A stretch of 64,000 bases of DNA from CAIKMD01 sp035552195 (GTDB lineage Bacteria; Pseudomonadota; Alphaproteobacteria; ATCC43930; CGMCC-115725). Location: the NCBI GenBank assembly GCA_035552195.1, contig DASZLU010000110.1, forward strand, positions 1 to 64,000, in the 5' to 3' direction. Below the pieces are notes generated by a model. That model made no database searches, was not told where the DNA came from, and saw only the letters and a program-made list of their open reading frames with translations. Position 1 is the stretch's first letter. Every line of letters starts with the position of its first letter. Positions 35,171 to 43,684 of the stretch are shown in pieces. The translations under genes and the position numbers were made by a program.

Positions 35171-36073
35171 ATGGCCGAAAGCGTCGTCACTCTGATCGCT
35201 GCGCGTGCCGGCGACGCCTGCAGCGCCGCCGTCGATAGCGCGCGCCTGTCGCTCGCCAAGCTCGGGGCGCGGCTCGAGGCGAGCGATTGGCTGTCGCCGG
35301 GCCGTGTCTGCGACATTCCTTTCGACGATGTCGCGCCCGATCAGGCCGATGCCGGCATTCGCGCCGCGCTGGGCGGCGACGCCGCGATCGACGTGCTGGC
35401 ACAGCACAATGCCGGGCGGCGCAAGCAGCTGCTCGTCGCCGATATGGAAGCGACCGTCATCGCCAACGAGATGCTCGACGAGCTCGCCGAGATCCGCGGC
35501 ATCCAGGCTCAGATCGCCGACATCACGCGCCGCGCGATGAACGGCGAGATCGAATTCGCCGGTGCGCTGCGCGAGCGCGTCGGCTTGCTCAAAGACATGC
35601 CGGAATCGGCGCTCGCCGAAGCCGGCACGCGTATCCGCATCAATCCGGGCGCGGCGGCGTTGGTCGCGACTATGCATAAACACGGTGCCTATACGGCGAT
35701 CGTCTCCGGCGGCTTTCGCATCTATGCCGATCGCGTGCGGCGCGAGCTCGGTTTCGACATCGCCGTCGCCAATGAGCTGATCGTCGAGAACGGAAAGCTC
35801 GCCGGCCGCGTCAAAGACCCGGTCCTCGGCAAGGAGGCCAAGCTCACGACGCTAACGTTGCTGGCGGTCGAGCGGCATCTCACGCTCGAAGCGGCGGTGG
35901 CGGTCGGCGACGGCGCTAACGATCTGCCGATGATCGAGGCTGCCGGCATGGGCATCGCCTATCACGCCAAGCCCATTGTCGCCGCGGCTGCACGGCTGCG
36001 TGTCGATCACAATGATCTGACCGCGCTGCTTTACGCGCAAGGCTATCGCGACGACGAGATCGTCACGCCCTAA
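35171..36073 (+). CDS. serB: Phosphoserine phosphatase SerB
   Basis: HAD-superfamily enzyme of 300 residues catalysing the last step of serine synthesis. An N-terminal ACT-like segment (about 1-75) precedes the catalytic core. The nucleophile loop is LLVADMEATVIANEMLDELA, where the second acidic residue of the usual DxD motif is Glu. The SerB blocks VSGGFRIYADRV, GKEAKLTTL and VGDGANDLPMIEAAGMGIAYHAKP are all present. ATG at 35171 follows no strong ribosome site. It is monocistronic and divergent from the miaA-hydrolase unit. Confidence 0.93.
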   Translation: MAESVVTLIAARAGDACSAAVDSARLSLAKLGARLEASDWLSPGRVCDIPFDDVAPDQADAGIRAALGGDAAIDVLAQHNAGRRKQLLVADMEATVIANEMLDELAEIRGIQAQIADITRRAMNGEIEFAGALRERVGLLKDMPESALAEAGTRIRINPGAAALVATMHKHGAYTAIVSGGFRIYADRVRRELGFDIAVANELIVENGKLAGRVKDPVLGKEAKLTTLTLLAVERHLTLEAAVAVGDGANDLPMIEAAGMGIAYHAKPIVAAAARLRVDHNDLTALLYAQGYRDDEIVTP

Positions 36074-36082
36074 TCAATTTGG

Positions 36083-36703
36083 CTAATCGAGCTGGGCGGC
36101 GAGCAACGCCTCAGCCGCAACGACCACCCGTGTCGCCGGATGCGCTCCGCCGAAGGTCTGCGCGCTGGCATAAACGCCTTCGAACAACAGCACGAGTTGG
36201 TCGGCGAGCGAGTCCGCATCGCGCGCGCCGGCCTCGCGCGCCAGATCCTTGAGCCGGCTCCGCAGCTTGCGCTTATTGTCTTCGGCAACAAGGCGCGCCG
36301 GATGATCGGGCTCAGGGAATTCGGTCGCGGCGTTCGTGAACGGGCAGCCGCGCCAGCCCTCGCGCGACGGCAATTTCGCCAGGTAGCGGAAAAGCGCCAG
36401 CAATTGCTCGCACGGCGCATTCGGATGGCGCGCGACGACGCCGTCCCACCATTCCCAGTATTTCACATCGCGCTCGCGCAGATAAGCGGCGATCAGCTCG
36501 TCCTTCGAGGCAAAGCTGCGATAGAGGCTCATCTTCGCCACGTCGGCGGCGGCGATGACCTCGTCGATGCCGACCGAGCGGATACCATCGCGATAGAAGA
36601 GCTCGCCCGCCGCCGCGAGCAACCGCTCGCGCGCCGAGGCCTCCCCGGCCGGCTTGGCGGTTTTCGGCGCGGTTTTGGGGGTGGCGGTCTTTCGTGTCGG
36701 CAT
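36083..36703 (-). CDS. TetR/AcrR-family repressor
   Basis: DNA-binding regulator of 206 residues. A Lys/Ala/Pro-rich head (MPTRKTATPKTAPKTAKPAG) precedes the TetR helix-turn-helix (RERLLAAAGELFYRDGI, then VIAAADVAKMSLYRSFASKD). The C-terminal ligand domain contains CPFTNAATEFPEPDHPAR, as in the YbiH/TetR_C group. ATG at 36703 has AGGA at a suitable distance. It is divergent from an MFS transporter, and the shared 84-bp region contains two palindromes and two overlapping promoters. It therefore very probably represses the transporter and itself. Confidence 0.9.
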   Translation of the reverse strand: MPTRKTATPKTAPKTAKPAGEASARERLLAAAGELFYRDGIRSVGIDEVIAAADVAKMSLYRSFASKDELIAAYLRERDVKYWEWWDGVVARHPNAPCEQLLALFRYLAKLPSREGWRGCPFTNAATEFPEPDHPARLVAEDNKRKLRSRLKDLAREAGARDADSLADQLVLLFEGVYASAQTFGGAHPATRVVVAAEALLAAQLD

Positions 36704-36718
36704 GGCCCGATTCCTATG

Positions 36719-36771
36719 TTGACAGCATAGAGACAGATCGGTATCTCTACAAGAGGTAGACAGGTCTGTCT
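36719..36771. promoter_or_regulatory. Divergent promoters with two TetR-type operators
   Basis: Plus strand: TTGACA (36719-36724), 17 bp, TATCTC (36742-36747), for the MFS gene. Minus strand: TTGTAG (36747-36752), 17 bp, TATGCT (36724-36729), for tetR. Operator 1 is TAGAGACAGATCGGTATCTCTA (36728-36749), with 6-bp outer arms and a GATC core. Operator 2 is AGACAGGTCTGTCT (36758-36771). Binding at either would block both promoters. Confidence 0.6.
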
Positions 36772-36787
36772 CATTAGAAAGTTCGCC

Positions 36788-38071
36788 ATGAAAGCCGTTG
36801 CCCGAACGTTCAGCCCCCGCCTTCACTATGCTTGGATCGTCGCCGCCCTAACCTTCATCGTCTTGCTGATGGCGGTGGCGGTGCGCGCGACGCCCAGCGT
36901 GCTGATCGTCCCGCTTGAAGATTCCCTCGGCTGGAGCCGGGGTGTCATCTCTTTTGCCATCTCGATCAACATCATCCTTTACGGGCTGATAGGGCCATTT
37001 GCGGCCGCACTGATGCAGCAGATCGGCATTCGCCGGACTGTGCTTCTCGCCCTGACTGTGATCGCCACCAGCGTCGCCCTCAGCAGTCAAATGACGCAAA
37101 CCTGGCAACTGATCCTGACCTGGGGTCTCGGCGTAGGACTGGGCAGCGGCGTTACCGCACTGGTCCTCGGCGCGACCATCGTCAATCGCTGGTTCAGCAA
37201 GAGCCAAGGCCTGGTAATGGGCTTTATCACCGCCAGTACCGCGACGGGCAATCTCGTCTTCCTGCCGTTCCTCGCCTCGATCGCGCAACATCACGGCTGG
37301 CAGCCGGTCGTCTGGATCACGGCCGGTGCGGTCGCGGTGATGATCCCGATCGTGGCGCTGCTGCTGCCGGAAACACCGGCCTCGGTCGGGCTGCACGCCT
37401 ATGGCGCGAGCATCGACAGCCCCGTGCCGACAACCGCGCGCGGCAATCCGATTACAGTCGCCCTCAACGTGCTCGGCACCGCCTCCAAGTCAGCCGGCTT
37501 TTGGCTGCTCTTCGCCAGCTTCTTTGTCTGCGGCGCCTCGACCAACGGGCTGATCGGCACGCATCTGATCTCATACTGCATCGACCACGGCCTGCCCGAA
37601 GTCACAGGCGCGAGCCTGCTGGCGGCGATGGGCGTGTTCGATCTCTTCGGCACGACGATCTCGGGCTGGCTGTCGGATCGCTATGACAGCCGCTGGCTGT
37701 TGTTCTGGTACTACGGGCTGCGCGGCCTGTCGCTGATCTACCTGCCCTATTCCGGCTTCAGCCTTTACGGCCTGTCTTTCTTCGCCGTGTTCTACGGCCT
37801 GGATTGGATTGCGACCGTGCCGCCTACGTTGCGACTGACGCGGGAGCTTTTCGGCAAAGAAAACGCTCCGATCGTCTTCGGCTGGTTGCTGGCCGGGCAT
37901 CAGCTGGGCGCCGGCGCCATCGCCTTCGAGGCCGGCGCCGTGCGCTCGGTCCTCGGCGATTATTATATCCCTGTGCTGCTGTCGGGCGGTCTCTGCATCG
38001 TCGCCGCACTGCTGGTGCTGCGCATCGGCCGCGGCACGGCGCGTGACGGTCTTGCGACCGCCACGACCTGA
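36788..38071 (+). CDS. MFS transporter (OFA-like)
   Basis: Major facilitator of 427 residues with about twelve membrane helices in two halves separated by a cytoplasmic loop near residues 195-225. Family motifs include GWSRGVISFAISINIILYG near the start, WGLGVGLGSGVTALVLGA, VNRWFSKSQGLVMG (loop 2-3-type) and WLSDRYDSRWLLFWYYGLRG. The pattern resembles monocarboxylate or oxalate/formate antiporter-like proteins. The substrate is unknown. It is controlled by the divergent TetR regulator, which often signals efflux or uptake of the repressor's ligand. Confidence 0.85.
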   Translation: MKAVARTFSPRLHYAWIVAALTFIVLLMAVAVRATPSVLIVPLEDSLGWSRGVISFAISINIILYGLIGPFAAALMQQIGIRRTVLLALTVIATSVALSSQMTQTWQLILTWGLGVGLGSGVTALVLGATIVNRWFSKSQGLVMGFITASTATGNLVFLPFLASIAQHHGWQPVVWITAGAVAVMIPIVALLLPETPASVGLHAYGASIDSPVPTTARGNPITVALNVLGTASKSAGFWLLFASFFVCGASTNGLIGTHLISYCIDHGLPEVTGASLLAAMGVFDLFGTTISGWLSDRYDSRWLLFWYYGLRGLSLIYLPYSGFSLYGLSFFAVFYGLDWIATVPPTLRLTRELFGKENAPIVFGWLLAGHQLGAGAIAFEAGAVRSVLGDYYIPVLLSGGLCIVAALLVLRIGRGTARDGLATATT

Positions 38072-38089
38072 GCGCGTCTCTGAAAAGCC

Positions 38090-39652
38090 CTAGCTGTCGA
38101 TCTTGACGGCGACGAAGCGCAAATCGCCCTGTCGATCGACGAGCAGCAGAACTGATTTGCGGCCCGCTTTTTTCGCTTCGTCGACCTTGCCGAGAATCTG
38201 ATCGGTCGTCTTCACGTCGTCCTGCGCGACTTCGACGACGACATCGCCGGCCTTCATGCCCTTGTCCGCCGAGGGCCCGCCATTGTCGATGTCGGTGATG
38301 ACGACGCCGCTGATGTCGTCGGCCAGACCGAAGCGCTCGCGCAACTCGGGCGTCAGATTAGCGAGCGACAGGCCGAGCGCCTTCACCGTCGTGAGCGGTG
38401 CCTGCGGCTTCTCCTGCTTCGGCGACGCGGCGGCGACCTGCGTATCTTCCTTGAGCTCGCCGACCTTCACATCGAGATCGACCTCGTTGCGCTTGCGCCA
38501 GACCATGACTTTTACGGTCTTATCGATCGGCGTCTCGGCGACCGAGCGCGGCAATTCTTTCATATCGTTGATCGGTTTGCCGTCGAACATCAGCACGACG
38601 TCGCCAGGCTGAATGCCCGCGACCTGCGCGGGGCCGCCGTCATGCACGCTGGCGATGAGCGCGCCCTTGGGCTTGTCGAGACCAAGGCTCTCGGCGATCT
38701 CGTCGTTCACGTTCTGGATGTTGACGCCGAGCCAGCCGCGGCGCGGATGACCGTAATCGCGCAACTGATCGATGACCGGCTTGGCGAGGTCGGCCGGGAT
38801 GGCGAAACCGATGCCGATCGAGCCGCCCGACGGCGAATAGATCGCCGTGTTGATGCCGATGACATCGCCATCCATGTTGAACATCGGGCCGCCGGAATTG
38901 CCGCGATTGATCGAGGCATCCGTCTGCAAGAAGTCGTCATAGGGCCCGGAATTGATGTCGCGGGCGCGCGCCGAGAGGATGCCCGCCGTGACGCTGCCGC
39001 CGAGGCCGAAGGGATTGCCGATCGCCAGCACCCAATCGCCGACGCGGGTCTTGTCGCTATCGCCGAATTTCACCGCGGGCAGCGGCTTGTCCGATTTGAT
39101 ACGCAGCAGCGCGAGGTCGGTCTTGGTGTCCTGACCGACGATCTCGGCTTTGAAGTTGGTCCCGTCCTGCAAAGTGACGGTGACGGTGTCGGCGTTATCG
39201 ATGACGTGGTGATTGGTCACCACGAGACCGGACGGATCGACGATGAAGCCGGAGCCGAGCGAGGTCTGCTGCCGCGGCAGCGCGTCCTGCTGACCCTGGC
39301 CCTGACCCTGACGATTGCGATTGAGGAAGTCCTTGAAGAACTGCTCGAACGGCGAGCCGGGCGGGAATTGCGGAATATCGGGCGGCGCGCGATTGCCGCC
39401 GCCGCGATTGCCGGGCGGGCTCGGCGTATCTGAATCGTCACCGCTGTCTTGGCCGGCTTTGATTGTCTGCGTGCTGGAGATGTTGACGACCGCCGGCAAG
39501 AGCTTCCCGGCGAGATCGGCGAAACTGTCGGGCGCCGGTTTTGCACCGCCGATGGTCGGCAAAGCGACGAAAGCAATGATCGCGATGACGCAAGCCGGCA
39601 GGCGGCCGCGCGATAGGCAGCGGGCTGAAAGGCGGGCAAAGACCCGGCTCAC
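38090..39652 (-). CDS. degP: DegP/HtrA periplasmic serine protease
   Basis: Periplasmic quality-control protease of 520 residues. A signal peptide (about 1-36) is followed by a Gly/Pro/Gln-rich loop (70-130), the trypsin-like domain with triad His149 (TNHHV), Asp179 (TKTDLALL) and Ser253 (RGNSGGP), and two PDZ domains (about 310-400 and 425-515; the first begins GWLGVNIQNVNDEIAESLG). It lies 151 bp after DUF2065 in the order hflK-hflC-DUF2065-degP, a common alphaproteobacterial arrangement that links membrane and periplasmic protein quality control. Confidence 0.96.
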   Translation of the reverse strand: MSRVFARLSARCLSRGRLPACVIAIIAFVALPTIGGAKPAPDSFADLAGKLLPAVVNISSTQTIKAGQDSGDDSDTPSPPGNRGGGNRAPPDIPQFPPGSPFEQFFKDFLNRNRQGQGQGQQDALPRQQTSLGSGFIVDPSGLVVTNHHVIDNADTVTVTLQDGTNFKAEIVGQDTKTDLALLRIKSDKPLPAVKFGDSDKTRVGDWVLAIGNPFGLGGSVTAGILSARARDINSGPYDDFLQTDASINRGNSGGPMFNMDGDVIGINTAIYSPSGGSIGIGFAIPADLAKPVIDQLRDYGHPRRGWLGVNIQNVNDEIAESLGLDKPKGALIASVHDGGPAQVAGIQPGDVVLMFDGKPINDMKELPRSVAETPIDKTVKVMVWRKRNEVDLDVKVGELKEDTQVAAASPKQEKPQAPLTTVKALGLSLANLTPELRERFGLADDISGVVITDIDNGGPSADKGMKAGDVVVEVAQDDVKTTDQILGKVDEAKKAGRKSVLLLVDRQGDLRFVAVKIDS

Positions 39653-39803
39653 GGGACGACCTCCCTCGGGCGTGATCGGAGTATACGCGATGATTTTACG
39701 GGACAGGTAAGCATCAGGCCAGAGCCGAGTATTGAAATCGGATCAATATGGCCGAATTAGGGTAGCGATGTTGCGGCCGATGGAAGCACAAAACGGCAAG
39801 CTT

Positions 39804-39989
39804 TCAACTTCGGATCGCCCAGAGCGCGCCGACGCCGAGGATCGCCGCGGCAAGCCCCGCAAGCCTTAACGCCGACGCTGGCAGCAACGCGACCTGGGCG
39901 TTCATGCGCTGCATCGCCGCGGGCACGACCGAATAGAGCATGCCTTCAATCGCGGCGGCGAGGGCCAGCGCCGTCATGAAATCCTTCAA
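39804..39989 (-). CDS. DUF2065 small membrane protein
   Basis: Protein of 61 residues with two hydrophobic helices (TALALAAAIEGMLYSVVP and LRLAGLAAAILGVGALWAI), matching DUF2065 proteins that sit beside hflC. Its ATG overlaps the hflC stop by 4 bp, indicating translational coupling. Its function is not known; the position implies a role with the HflKC membrane complex. Confidence 0.85.
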   Translation of the reverse strand: MKDFMTALALAAAIEGMLYSVVPAAMQRMNAQVALLPASALRLAGLAAAILGVGALWAIRS

Positions 39990-40897
39990 TGCTTGGCTCC
40001 CGCCGGGCTACCGCTACCACCCGGCGTCGCCGCCCCGCTCGGACCGGCCTCGAAATATTTGAAGAATTCGCTGTCCGGCGAGACGAGATAGGTCGTGCCC
40101 GGGCCGCTCAAGGCCTCCTTATACGCTTGCAACGAGCGATAGAACGAGAAGAAAGCCGGGTCTTTGCCATAAGCATCGGCATAGATCGTGATGCTTTGCG
40201 CATCGCCTTCGCCGCGCAGAATCTGGGCCTGGCGCTGGGCGTCGGCCGTGATCTCGATACGCTGGCGATCGGCATCGGCGCGGATTTGCTGCGCTTGCTG
40301 GGCACCCTGGGCGCGGTATTGCGCCGCTTCGCGCTGACGCTCGGTCTTCATGCGGGCGTAGATCGCGTCCTCGTTTTCCTGCGGCAGATCGGCGCGGCGC
40401 AGCCGTACATCGACGACATCGATGCCGAAGCCCTTCGCCTCCTTATTCACGTCCTCGCGGATGTCTTTCATGATGTTGGCACGCTGCGTCGAGATCACCG
40501 CTTGCAGCTCGACATTGCCGATGATCCGGCGCAGCGAGGCGCTAATGATGCTGCTGAGCCGTTGATCCGCCGCCAGCTCGGTGCCGACGCTTTGATAGAA
40601 GAGCAGCGGGTCGATGATCTTGAACCGCGCATAAGTATCAATGATCAACCGCTTCTGATCCGAGGCGATCACCTCTTCCGCCGGCGGCTCGAAATCGAGG
40701 ATGCGGCGGTCGTAAATCACCACATTTTGGACCAACGGCCACTTCACCTGTAGGCCGGGGTGATCGATGACCCGGATGGGCTTGCCGAGCTGCAGCACCA
40801 GCGCAATCTCGGTCTGCTGAACGGTGAAGAAGGTCATGTAGATGCCGATGACGACCACGAAGGCGACGCCGCCGAGGAATGCGAGAGTGCGGTTCAT
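39986..40897 (-). CDS. hflC: HflC, SPFH-domain regulator of FtsH
   Basis: Inner-membrane protein of 303 residues. One N-terminal helix (LAFLGGVAFVVVIGIYMTFF) is followed by an SPFH/band-7 domain (TEIALVLQLGKPIRV, IDTYARFKIIDPLLFYQ, GIDVVDVRLRRADLPQEN) and a helical C-terminal part with AQIL and FFSFYRSLQAYKEAL. HflC with HflK forms a large periplasm-facing cage around FtsH. The start overlaps the hflK stop by 4 bp and the stop overlaps DUF2065. Confidence 0.96.
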   Translation of the reverse strand: MNRTLAFLGGVAFVVVIGIYMTFFTVQQTEIALVLQLGKPIRVIDHPGLQVKWPLVQNVVIYDRRILDFEPPAEEVIASDQKRLIIDTYARFKIIDPLLFYQSVGTELAADQRLSSIISASLRRIIGNVELQAVISTQRANIMKDIREDVNKEAKGFGIDVVDVRLRRADLPQENEDAIYARMKTERQREAAQYRAQGAQQAQQIRADADRQRIEITADAQRQAQILRGEGDAQSITIYADAYGKDPAFFSFYRSLQAYKEALSGPGTTYLVSPDSEFFKYFEAGPSGAATPGGSGSPAGAKH

Positions 40898-42072
40898 CGC
40901 GTACCCCCCCGAGCGTTCGCGCCGCCACTCGGTGTCGGCACGCTGTTCGGCTGCGCTGCCGGCGCGGCGGGCACAGAAGCTGGATTTGCCGGGATCGCCG
41001 GCAGCGGCAGGTAAGGCAACACGCCCGAGCCCGAAGCGGCGCGATCGATCACGACCTTGTTCGTGTTCCTGAGGATCGACTCCATCGTCTCGATGTAGAG
41101 CCGGCGCGCGGTCACGTCCTGCGACGCGGCGTAGGATTGATAGACGGACTGGAACCTTGCGGCGTCGCCCTGCGCCTGCAATACGACTTGCGCCTTATAC
41201 GCCTGCGCTTCCTGATCGATGCGCGAGGCATCGCCATGAGCGCGCGGCACGACGTCGTTGCGATACGCCTCGGCCTCGTTGGTCGCGCGCTGCTGATCGA
41301 TCTTCGCGCTTTGCACGTCGCGGAAGGCGTCGATCACCGGCCCCGGCGGATCGACTTTTTGCAACTGCACCTGCGTGATCTCGATGCCGGCGCCGTAGTA
41401 ATCGAGGATGCCTTGCGCCAGCGCTTGCGTGTCGGTTTCGATCTTGCCGCGGCCTTCGGCGAAAGCGCTCGCGATCTCGGTATGACCCATCACCTCGCGC
41501 ATCGCGCTCTCGGCAGCGGCCTTCACCGTGATCTCGGGATTGCGGATGTTGAAGACGTAGTTCCCCGCGTCCTTGACCAGCCAGAAGACGGTGAAGTTGA
41601 TGTCGACGATATTCTCGTCGCCGGTCAGCATCAGCGATTCTTCCGGCACCTCGGTGGTGCGGCTGACCGAGGAATTGGTGCGATAGCCGATCTCGATGCG
41701 GTTGATGCGCGTGACCGTCGGGGTCAACGCTTCCTCGATTGGCGACGGCAGATGATAGTTGAGGCCCGGCGTCGCCTTGCGATCGAACGCCCCCCAGCGC
41801 AGCACGAGGCCTTCCTGATCGGGCTCGACGCGATAAAACCCCGAGAGCAGCCAGAGAAACACAATGACGATGAAACCGAGGATCCAGCCGCGGCCGCCGC
41901 CCAAGCCGCCGCCGGGCAGCCAACGCTTCAGGAAATTCTGGAGGTTGCGCAGCGAGTCCTCGAAATTGGGCGGCTGGAAACCGCCGCCGCCGCGACCACC
42001 CCAGGGTCCACCCGGACCGCCGCCCGAGCCCCAGGGACCGCCACCGCTACCCCCGCCTTGATTCCACGACAT
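40894..42072 (-). CDS. hflK: HflK, SPFH-domain regulator of FtsH
   Basis: Partner of HflC, 392 residues. The first 45 residues are almost entirely Gly, Pro, Trp and Ser (MSWNQGGGSGGGPWGSGGG), as usual for HflK. A membrane helix (ILGFIVIVFLWLLSGFY) and the SPFH domain follow (RVEPDQEGLVLRWGAF, NIVDINFTVFWLVKDAGNY, GAGIEITQVQLQKVDPP). The C-terminus is Ala/Pro-rich. It is the first gene of the hflK-hflC-DUF2065-degP run and is divergent from mrp with 152 bp between starts. Confidence 0.96.
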   Translation of the reverse strand: MSWNQGGGSGGGPWGSGGGPGGPWGGRGGGGFQPPNFEDSLRNLQNFLKRWLPGGGLGGGRGWILGFIVIVFLWLLSGFYRVEPDQEGLVLRWGAFDRKATPGLNYHLPSPIEEALTPTVTRINRIEIGYRTNSSVSRTTEVPEESLMLTGDENIVDINFTVFWLVKDAGNYVFNIRNPEITVKAAAESAMREVMGHTEIASAFAEGRGKIETDTQALAQGILDYYGAGIEITQVQLQKVDPPGPVIDAFRDVQSAKIDQQRATNEAEAYRNDVVPRAHGDASRIDQEAQAYKAQVVLQAQGDAARFQSVYQSYAASQDVTARRLYIETMESILRNTNKVVIDRAASGSGVLPYLPLPAIPANPASVPAAPAAQPNSVPTPSGGANARGGTR

Positions 42073-42224
42073 GATGAAGCCCCGTCCCTCTCAGTGCTCG
42101 TCAGTGCTCGCTATGCACGGCGCCCGTCATCTCTTATATGTCAGCTTGTCGGTCGCAGCGGATTGCGCGGGAACGCAACCGGTATCGGCGGCGGCGGATA
42201 AAGTCAAGACGAGAGGATTGCGGC

Positions 42225-43391
42225 ATGGCCGAGGTGACGCGCGACGAGGTGCTTGCCGCGCTCAGCAAGATCATCGACCCCGACAAAGGCCAGGATATCG
42301 TCAGCCTCGGCATGGTGTCGGGCGTCCAGCTGCGCGATGGCCACATCACGTTCGCCATCGAAGTGGAGCGCGCGCGTGCGCCGAAGCTGGAAGCGCTGCG
42401 CAAGGATGCCGAGAAAGCCGTCGACGCGATTCCCGGCGTGCTCTCCGTCACCGCGGTGCTGACGGCCGAGAAGCCGGCACAGCGTCCGACCGCGCCTTAC
42501 GCGAAGCCGCAGCAGCGCGCCGGCATGGCGCCGCCCGCAGGTCATGGGCATGGTCACGCCCACGGCCCGGAAGGCGCGGCGGCGCAGAAACCCGCGGTCG
42601 AGGGCGTCAAGCACATCGTCGCGGTCGCCTCGGGCAAAGGCGGCGTCGGCAAATCGACCACCGCCGTCAACCTCGCGCTCGCTTTAAAGACGCTCGGCCT
42701 CAAGGTTGGCGTGCTCGACGCCGATATCTATGGCCCGTCGATGCCGCGCATGCTCGGCATCAGCGGCAAGCCGCGCTCCAACGACGGCAAGACGCTCGAG
42801 CCGATGGAAAATCACGGGCTCAAATGCATGTCGATGGGCTTCCTCGTCGCCGAGGACACACCGACGATCTGGCGCGGGCCGATGGTGATGAGCGCGCTGC
42901 AGCAGATGCTGCGGCAGGTGAACTGGGGCGAGCTCGACGTGATGGTCGTCGACATGCCGCCCGGCACCGGCGACGCGCAGCTCACCATGGCGCAGCAAGT
43001 GCCGCTCGCCGGCGCGGTGATCGTGTCGACCCCGCAGGACATCGCGCTGCAAGACGCGCGCAAGGGCCTTAACATGTTCCGCCGCGTCGATGTGCCGGTC
43101 TTGGGCTTCATCGAGAATATGAGCTACTTCCTCTGTCCGCATTGCAACGAGCGCACCGACATCTTCAGCCATGGCGGCGCGAAGGCCGAGGCGGAAAAGC
43201 TCGGCGTCGAATTCCTCGGCGAGCTGCCGCTCGACATCGCGATCCGCGAGACCTCGGATGGCGGCAACCCGATCGTCGTCGCGCAGCCCGACAGCCAATA
43301 CGCCGCGACCTACCGCGCGATCGCTGCGCGGCTCTGGCAGATTCTCGGCGGCCGACAACAGCGGCAGGCGCCGACGATCGTGGTGGAGTAG
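42225..43391 (+). CDS. mrp: Mrp/ApbC-type Fe-S cluster carrier ATPase
   Basis: Cytoplasmic P-loop ATPase of 388 residues that binds and delivers 4Fe-4S clusters. An N-terminal MIP18/DUF59 domain (about 1-90: LSKIIDPDKGQDIVSLGMV) is joined by a linker with a His run (GHGHGHAHG, near 105-113) to the Mrp domain. The deviant Walker A ASGKGGVGKST is at about 134-144, DADIYGPSMPRML follows, and the cluster-binding CPHC lies in FLCPHCNERTD. ATG at 42225 has GAGAGG upstream. The His-rich linker is unusual in length and could bind metal. Confidence 0.94.
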   Translation: MAEVTRDEVLAALSKIIDPDKGQDIVSLGMVSGVQLRDGHITFAIEVERARAPKLEALRKDAEKAVDAIPGVLSVTAVLTAEKPAQRPTAPYAKPQQRAGMAPPAGHGHGHAHGPEGAAAQKPAVEGVKHIVAVASGKGGVGKSTTAVNLALALKTLGLKVGVLDADIYGPSMPRMLGISGKPRSNDGKTLEPMENHGLKCMSMGFLVAEDTPTIWRGPMVMSALQQMLRQVNWGELDVMVVDMPPGTGDAQLTMAQQVPLAGAVIVSTPQDIALQDARKGLNMFRRVDVPVLGFIENMSYFLCPHCNERTDIFSHGGAKAEAEKLGVEFLGELPLDIAIRETSDGGNPIVVAQPDSQYAATYRAIAARLWQILGGRQQRQAPTIVVE

Positions 43392-43424
43392 CAGTCAGCT
43401 TCGCGACTTAAAAATGTTCGTCTT

Positions 43425-43641
43425 CCCCGCGAAAGCGGGGACCCAGGGCAACAACACGGCGCCGATTATGGATTCCCGCTTTCGCGGGAATGACGACAGA
43501 ACTTTTCGATGGAATGGCGCGTCAGCGATCAGCCGTCACCTTTCAGCTAAGCGGCACCAAAAATTCACCGCCTCCCCGGCGAAAGCCGGGGTCCATTCAT
43601 CCATCTCGCGATCGAGGAATGGGCCCCGGCTTTCGCCGGGG
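43425..43641. repeat. Two pairs of REP-like palindromes
   Basis: Four hairpins follow mrp. CCCCGCGAAAGCGGGG is at 43425-43440. ATTCCCGC/GCGGGAAT around TTTC is at 43472-43491. CCCCGGCGAAAGCCGGGG is at 43574-43591 and its inverted copy CCCCGGCTTTCGCCGGGG at 43624-43641. Each pair is arranged head to head and all share a GAAA or TTTC loop. They are typical of short dispersed intergenic palindromes in high-GC alphaproteobacteria and may also terminate mrp and the convergent binding-protein gene. Confidence 0.8.
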
Positions 43642-43684
43642 AGGCAGGAATTTTTCAGCGAAGCTGATCGCTAATCGCTGCTAG

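Noticed and set aside
43425..43641. CRISPR-like repeats
   Set aside because: Only four palindromes of two sequence types at irregular spacing, without uniform spacers or cas genes.
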